This document shows, piece by piece, positions 4,738 through 8,289 of a DNA stretch of 8,289 nt. Numbering within the stretch: position 1 is the stretch's first letter; every line of letters begins with the position of its first letter. The notes beneath the pieces are model-generated. The model had not been told where the DNA came from. It saw only the letters and a list, made by a program, of their open reading frames with translations, and ran no database searches. Source of the stretch: Comamonadaceae bacterium (lineage in GTDB: Bacteria > Pseudomonadota > Gammaproteobacteria > Burkholderiales > Burkholderiaceae_C); assembly GCA_013298415.1 (NCBI GenBank), contig JAAFHN010000095.1, positions 1-8,289 on the forward strand. Direction: 5' to 3'. Both the position numbers and the translations under genes were made by a program.

Positions 4738-5844
4738 GCGAAAGCCCTGGCCGTAGTTGCGGTAGGTGGGCGCATCCGAATAGCGCCGCGCAGAGCGCAC
4801 GGCTTCAGCAAACGCATACCAAGCCCCGCCGCGCACCATGCGCTGCTCGCAATCGCCGCCCGTCTGCGCCCGGCCGTCTTTCGGCGCTTTCGCGTAGGGC
4901 GTGTTCCAGCAGTCTTGCACCCACTCTTTCACGTTGCCGTGCATGTCGTAGAGGCCGAAGGCATTCGGCGCGAAGCTGGCAACAGGTATCGCGCGCCGCA
5001 GGTAGTCGCCAGGGGGGCAGTTGTCGCCGGGATGGTCGCCGTTGTAGCGGGCTTGCTTGGTGGAGATGCATTGCCCGGTGGAAAAGGGCTCGCCCGCCTT
5101 ACCACCTGCGCGCGCGGCGTACTCCCATTCAGCCTCTGTGGGCAGGCGAAAGCGCTTGCCGCCCGGCTTCAGCTGACTGCGGTTGAGCCAGGCGATGAAC
5201 TCCTTTGCGTCGTGCCAGCTCACATAGATCACAGGCTGATTGCCACGCCCCCAGCCGTGGTCGTTGGGCAGGTGGCTGCAGCCGCCATTGGCAAAGCAAA
5301 TGTCCCACATGTCGAAGGTCACTTCGGTTTTGCCGAGCTCAAAGCCAGCGATGGCAACGGTGCGCACCGGGCGCTCGTTGGGCCAATTCGCCTCGCTTCC
5401 CATTTGAAAGCGCCCGGCCGGGATCTTCAGCATTTCAAGCTTTGGGCTCTGGCCCGCGAAGCGCTGGCGCGTTTGCTGCTGAAACTCCGGTGTGGCCCTT
5501 TCAAGCCCGAGCGCGAGGTCAAAGGTGTGTGTTGCTCCCGTGAGTACGGCGAAGGTCAGGGTGGTGTACTTTTCGTGCATGCCCTGGGTAAGCACGGCTT
5601 CCAGCCGATGGCGCCCTGCGGGCACGGCCACACGCACGCGCTGGGTCGTGTCGGTGGGTGTGGCGCCTACGTTTTTGCCGTTCAGGAGCAGTTGCGCCCC
5701 CCCGGGCACGCTGCTGATCAGCGCGACCGAGGGTGTGGCCATCGCAAGGCTCAGCCCAGCGGTCGATAGCAGCAGGCACACGATCTGCACAACCTTGGCT
5801 AAGACAGCTTTCGGGGAGAAAAGACAAGCAAGGGGGCGGGGCAT
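4726..5844 (-). CDS. Secreted PEGA plus SUMF1/FGE-sulfatase-fold protein
   Basis: A 372-residue exported protein. The signal peptide has basic residues (R3, K12, K17), a hydrophobic core of about 18-34 (VVQIVCLLLSTAGLSLA) and an A-M-A cleavage site near residue 36. A PEGA-like beta domain follows (about 38-112: SSVPGGAQLLLNGKNVGATP, VPAGRHRLEA). A C-terminal-lectin-like SUMF1/FGE-sulfatase domain covers about 137-372, with IPAGRFQMGS, RLPTEAEWEYAAR, NAFGLYDMHGNVKEWVQDCW and MVRGGAW...GFRLAR. The active-site cysteines that formylglycine-generating enzymes carry after RGGSW are absent here (AFAEAVRSARRYSDAP), so sulfatase activation is unlikely. Other cysteines (183, 189, 260, 276, 312, 332) could form periplasmic disulfides. 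The frame is open back to 6018, but the ATG at 5844 puts the signal peptide at the N-terminus; its ribosome site is weak. Likely role is structural or binding in the envelope; function unknown. Confidence 0.85.
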   Translation of the reverse strand: MPRPLACLFSPKAVLAKVVQIVCLLLSTAGLSLAMATPSVALISSVPGGAQLLLNGKNVGATPTDTTQRVRVAVPAGRHRLEAVLTQGMHEKYTTLTFAVLTGATHTFDLALGLERATPEFQQQTRQRFAGQSPKLEMLKIPAGRFQMGSEANWPNERPVRTVAIAGFELGKTEVTFDMWDICFANGGCSHLPNDHGWGRGNQPVIYVSWHDAKEFIAWLNRSQLKPGGKRFRLPTEAEWEYAARAGGKAGEPFSTGQCISTKQARYNGDHPGDNCPPGDYLRRAIPVASFAPNAFGLYDMHGNVKEWVQDCWNTPYAKAPKDGRAQTGGDCEQRMVRGGAWYAFAEAVRSARRYSDAPTYRNYGQGFRLAR

Positions 5845-5957
5845 CTGGCGTTGAGGGCAAAACTGAAGGCGAATCCTACCTTGGCCATGTTCCCAAAGTG
5901 GGCCTGGGCCGTGATCCGGCTCTGGCGCGGGCGATGGCTTGAGTTCTTGAGGGTGAA

Positions 5958-5995
5958 TTGACAACTGCGCGTGGCAAAGTAATGGGTTTTGCCAC
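5958..5995 (+). promoter_or_regulatory. Putative promoter and operator for the hydroxyacid dehydrogenase gene
   Basis: A consensus -35 TTGACA (5958-5963) is followed by a perfect 8-bp inverted repeat, GTGGCAAA (5971-5978) and TTTGCCAC (5988-5995), with a nine-base spacer. The -10 would fall inside the repeat: TAATGG at 5980 after a 16-base spacer, or AGTAAT at 5978 after 14; neither is a strong match. The repeat ends 21 bases before the start codon. It lies in the divergent gap with the PEGA/SUMF1 gene, so a bound regulator could affect both. The regulator itself is not in the window. Symmetry and TTGACA are seen; repressor binding is inferred. Confidence 0.6.
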
Positions 5996-6016
5996 TTGCT
6001 CGAACCAGGCCACGCC

Positions 6017-6889
6017 ATGAGTCAACCCCACATCGCATTTCTTGGCATCGGTTTGATGGGCTTCCCGATGACCAGGCGGCTACTGGACGCTGGCTACGGC
6101 GTGACTGCATGGAATCGGTCACGTGAGAAGGCGCTGCGCCTTCAGCCGTTTGGTGGGAAGGTGGCGGCTTCGGCTGCGGAGGCTGTGCAGGGCGCAGATG
6201 TGGTGATTTCGATGCTGGAAAACGGGCCGATCACACGCGCGGTGCTGGAAGATGGTGTTTTGGCGGCGATGCCGCACGGCAGCTTGTGGATCGATATGGC
6301 CAGCACGCAGCCCTCGGAGGCTCGGCGCAATGCGGCCGATCTGGCCGCGCGCGGTGTGGATGCGCTGGACGCACCGGTATCAGGCGGCACATTGGGGGCG
6401 GAGGCGGGAACGCTTGCGATCATGACTGGCGGCAGCGTGGCAGGCTTTGCCCGCGCGCTGCCGATTTTGCAGACGCTGGGTCGGGCCACGCACGTTGGCC
6501 CTGCGGGCGCCGGGCAACTGTCGAAACTTGCCAATCAGCTCGTGGTGGCGGTGACGATTGGCGCTGTGGCCGAAGCGATGCTGCTCGTGGCGGGCGGCGG
6601 TGGCGATCCGGCCAAGTTCAAAGAGGCGATCACTGGCGGCTGGGCCGACAGCAAGATCATGCAAGTTCACGGCCAGCGCATGCTTGAACAAGATTTTGCC
6701 AAGCGCGGCGCGATGAGCGTGCAGCTCAAAGATTTGCGCAACGTGATGGCCGAATGCCAGGCAGCAGGCCTTCAGCTGCCGATTTCAAGCCTGCTGGAAT
6801 CGATGTATGCCCAAGCTTGCCAAGACGCGGTGATGGCGGATTTGGATCACAGCGCGCTGTATTTGCACCTGCGTGGTCCGAGCGCTTAA
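6017..6889 (+). CDS. NAD(P)-dependent beta-hydroxyacid dehydrogenase (3-HIBADH/GarR family)
   Basis: A 290-residue enzyme of the 3-hydroxyisobutyrate dehydrogenase/tartronate-semialdehyde reductase family. It has an N-terminal Rossmann motif GIGLMG (10-15), the substrate-binding DAPVSGG (118-124), and the catalytic segment GAGQLSKLANQ (164-174) with Lys170 and Asn173. A C-terminal helical domain includes the conserved LKDLRN (237-242). The family reversibly oxidises small beta-hydroxyacids; which one (hydroxyisobutyrate, glycerate/tartronate semialdehyde, succinic semialdehyde) cannot be decided. Asn33-Arg34 after the second strand (AWNRS) favours NADP(H), as in many members. The ATG at 6017 follows a weak AGG; a TTG at 5996 would lie inside the inverted repeat region and is rejected. 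The stop overlaps that of the convergent gluconokinase by four bases (TTAA). A gluconokinase neighbour hints at sugar-acid metabolism. Confidence 0.88.
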   Translation: MSQPHIAFLGIGLMGFPMTRRLLDAGYGVTAWNRSREKALRLQPFGGKVAASAAEAVQGADVVISMLENGPITRAVLEDGVLAAMPHGSLWIDMASTQPSEARRNAADLAARGVDALDAPVSGGTLGAEAGTLAIMTGGSVAGFARALPILQTLGRATHVGPAGAGQLSKLANQLVVAVTIGAVAEAMLLVAGGGGDPAKFKEAITGGWADSKIMQVHGQRMLEQDFAKRGAMSVQLKDLRNVMAECQAAGLQLPISSLLESMYAQACQDAVMADLDHSALYLHLRGPSA

Positions 6890-7452
6890 CCGCCTTTGGA
6901 GCCGTGGAGCGCTGCAATCGCGCGCTTCACCAATTCGTCAATGGGCGCGCCGATGTCCAGCGTGATCGCATCGGGTTCATCTGAAGCTGGCGGCTCCAAG
7001 GTGCGCAGTTGGCTTTCCAGCAGCGAAGCCGGCATGAAATGGTCGGCTCTCGCGAGTAAGCGATTGCGAATCAGTTCTGGATCACCGCTGAGGTACACAA
7101 ACCGAATTTCGGCATTCGCGCCGCGAAGCCGATCCCTGTAGGCGCGCTTGAGCGCAGAGCATGCCACTACAAGCCCGCGATCCGATGGCGACTGACTCAA
7201 CTTTGCGCCCACACGATCCAACCACGGCCACCTTTGCTCATCGCTGAGCGGCAGGCCTTGCTTCATCATGGCCACATGCTCAGGTGCGTGCAGATCGTCG
7301 GCGTCAACCCAGTCCACGCCCAGCGCCTCGGCCAATCGCTGCGCCACAGATGACTTGCCGCAGCCGGAAACCCCCATCACCACGATGGCAAGCGGCCAGG
7401 ATTCGTGTTTGAGAGCACCTGCAATTGGCGCGGGGCGTGCGAGATAAGTCAA
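6886..7452 (-). CDS. gntK: Gluconokinase (ATP:D-gluconate 6-phosphotransferase)
   Basis: A small P-loop kinase that phosphorylates gluconate to 6-phosphogluconate for the Entner-Doudoroff or pentose phosphate route. The Walker A is GVSGCGKS (27-34). Family blocks follow in order: DWVDADDLHAPEHVAMMKQGLPLSDEQRWPWL (47-78), ACSALKRAYRDRLR (97-110), VYLSGDPELIRNRL (119-132) and HFMPASLLESQLRTLEPP (138-155). As read it is 188 residues from a TTG at 7452; no ATG lies upstream before an in-frame stop. Later candidates (GTG at 7383 or 7380, ATG at 7377) would start at or inside the first beta strand, so the TTG is preferred, though no Shine-Dalgarno sequence is visible before it. It lies 98 bases after the SirB1-like gene on the same strand and may be co-transcribed with it. 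Its stop shares the TTAA at 6886-6889 with the dehydrogenase. Confidence 0.9.
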   Translation of the reverse strand: MTYLARPAPIAGALKHESWPLAIVVMGVSGCGKSSVAQRLAEALGVDWVDADDLHAPEHVAMMKQGLPLSDEQRWPWLDRVGAKLSQSPSDRGLVVACSALKRAYRDRLRGANAEIRFVYLSGDPELIRNRLLARADHFMPASLLESQLRTLEPPASDEPDAITLDIGAPIDELVKRAIAALHGSKGG

Positions 7453-7550
7453 AGGAGCTGGGAGCCTGGTGGTGAATCAGCGAGGGCCGCACGAGTCTAA
7501 AGCGGCACGCCTTTCTGCTGCTGGTTTTTGTGGCGGCCGGCTAGGGTGCG
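7453..7550 (-). other. Gap between the SirB1-like gene and gluconokinase
   Basis: Ninety-eight bases with no gene. I see no convincing terminator hairpin with a U-run, no clear -35/-10 pair and no good ribosome site for the gluconokinase TTG, so read-through transcription from the SirB1-like gene is the simplest guess. Confidence 0.4.
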
Positions 7551-8289
7551 TCAAACCCCAGCTTTGCGCAACTGCATCACCACATCGGCCACCGCATCCA
7601 TGTCGAGCGCGTCTTCGGCTTCGTTCAGGTAGGCCTGGAGATCGGTAAGCGCCGCTTGGGTGTGGCCCAGCTCGGCTAAGGCGTAGCCTCGATCTCTGCG
7701 GTCGGCATGGGCGTTCGGCTGCAGGATCAGGGTGCGATGCAGGGTTTCAATCAGGAACACATGATCGTTCTTGGCGGTGTAGATTTCTTTGAGGTTTCTG
7801 CACATGCGCAGCAAGATGTCTCTGGCGCTGGCGGCTTGCAAATAGAGGCCCAGCGGCATCTCAAAATCGCCCACCAGGCCCGAACGGCGGCGAAAGGGCT
7901 CCAAGCGCTCCAACAACTCTTCTCTGCTGAGGCTCGTGCCACTCAAGGGGTCCATCACCACTTGGCCTCGCGTGAGCGCGATTTTCACCAAAAAGTGCCC
8001 TGGAAAACTCACGCCGCGCGCATTCAGCCCGATGCTTTGCGCAAGCTCCAGCCAGAGCACGGCCAAACTGATCGGAATGCCTCTGCGCGTGAGGATCACG
8101 TGGCTCAAATCGCTGTTGGCCGCGTTGTAAAAATCGTTCACAGCCGGGCCAAAACCATGCTCGGCGTAGAAGTAGTGGTTGAGCAGGCGCAGCTTGTCGA
8201 GTGCGGATGCGTCGCCAGAGATGCGGCGCTTGAGCCGGGCCGAATGCGTGTCCATCGCGCTCAACACGCCTTGCACATCGGTGAGCGGC
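7551..8289 (-). CDS. SirB1-family protein (transglutaminase-like domain plus TPR-like tail), 5' end missing
   Basis: The frame is open to the window edge; the first methionine in view (8276) is probably internal because family members begin some 30 or more residues earlier. Counting from it, 241 residues are present. The SirB1 core is clear: ANSDLSHVILTRRGIPISLAVLWLELA (53-79), IGLNARGVSFPGHFLVK (82-98) with His94, and VMDPLSG (107-113) with Asp109. This is a transglutaminase-like fold where the nucleophilic cysteine position appears to be serine, so protease or transglutaminase activity is doubtful. A helical, TPR-like region follows (about 158-220: NLKEIYTAKNDHVFLIETLHRTLILQPNAHADRRDRGYALAELGHTQAALTDLQAYL). 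Function in the cell is not established; these proteins are common and conserved in proteobacteria. Confidence 0.87.
   Translation of the reverse strand, partial: PLTDVQGVLSAMDTHSARLKRRISGDASALDKLRLLNHYFYAEHGFGPAVNDFYNAANSDLSHVILTRRGIPISLAVLWLELAQSIGLNARGVSFPGHFLVKIALTRGQVVMDPLSGTSLSREELLERLEPFRRRSGLVGDFEMPLGLYLQAASARDILLRMCRNLKEIYTAKNDHVFLIETLHRTLILQPNAHADRRDRGYALAELGHTQAALTDLQAYLNEAEDALDMDAVADVVMQLRKAGV

Noticed and set aside
4915..5769. A 284-codon plus-strand frame opposite the PEGA/SUMF1 gene
   Set aside because: Antisense to a protein with clear SUMF1 motifs and a signal peptide; the plus-strand product has no recognisable features.
5845..6018. Extended N-terminus of the PEGA/SUMF1 protein to 6018
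   Set aside because: It would bury the signal peptide behind 58 residues of low-complexity sequence, cross the operator-like repeat and overlap the dehydrogenase start.
2581..7211. Identical 14-mer CAACTTTGCGCCCA at 2581 and 7198
   Set aside because: Isolated, with no extended flanking similarity; a match of this length is not surprising in a window of this size.
7499..7530. AAAGCGGCACGCCTTT followed by a T-run, considered as a terminator
   Set aside because: The stem has mismatches after four pairs and the T-run lies too far from it on the plus strand, where no gene ends.

Overview
The window reads as a stretch of chromosome from a GC-rich betaproteobacterium, most likely Burkholderiales close to Comamonadaceae. 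This is inferred from overall base composition, G/C-ending codons, and the close resemblance of the aminotransferase, THUMP methyltransferase, gluconokinase and SirB1-family proteins to what is typical of that group. No database search was possible. Genes are tightly packed. Three tail-to-tail gene pairs overlap at their stop codons, and no RNA gene, insertion sequence or CRISPR array is visible.

Layout. Positions 1-683 hold a parDE toxin-antitoxin (TA) operon with a palindromic operator/-10 region at its start. A fold-type I PLP aminotransferase (695-1894) follows 11 bases later on the same strand and is probably co-transcribed. On the opposite strand, 1882-3350 is a block of two more TA-like pairs. 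The first is an antitoxin-like protein (2192-2482) with a RelE/ParE-fold toxin-like protein (1882-2181). The second is a PIN-domain (VapC-like) protein (2871-3350) with a 64-residue partner (2680-2874) in toxin-first order. Divergent from the PIN gene is a THUMP/UPF0020 23S rRNA methyltransferase (3415-4737). It converges on a secreted PEGA plus SUMF1/FGE-sulfatase-fold protein (4726-5844, minus strand). Divergent from that is a beta-hydroxyacid dehydrogenase (6017-6889), which converges on a gluconokinase (6886-7452, minus). The window ends inside a SirB1/transglutaminase-like TPR protein (7551-8289, minus).

How the parts fit. The first 3.35 kb is a TA-rich accessory patch set among ordinary metabolic and RNA-modification genes. 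All three modules share one translational design: the antitoxin or presumed antitoxin has a clear Shine-Dalgarno sequence and the toxin has none. In two modules the toxin can be reached by translational coupling to the antitoxin. Two modules also have an inverted repeat placed over or around a -10-like hexamer, as expected for autorepression. The dehydrogenase and gluconokinase suggest sugar-acid metabolism but do not form an operon. The dehydrogenase has its own TTGACA element followed by a perfect 8-bp inverted repeat. The least conventional items are the PIN-domain module with its unclassified partner, an imperfect copy of the methyltransferase start region flanking that module, and the PEGA/SUMF1 protein that lacks the cysteines needed for formylglycine chemistry. 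I did not find a clear large undescribed system.
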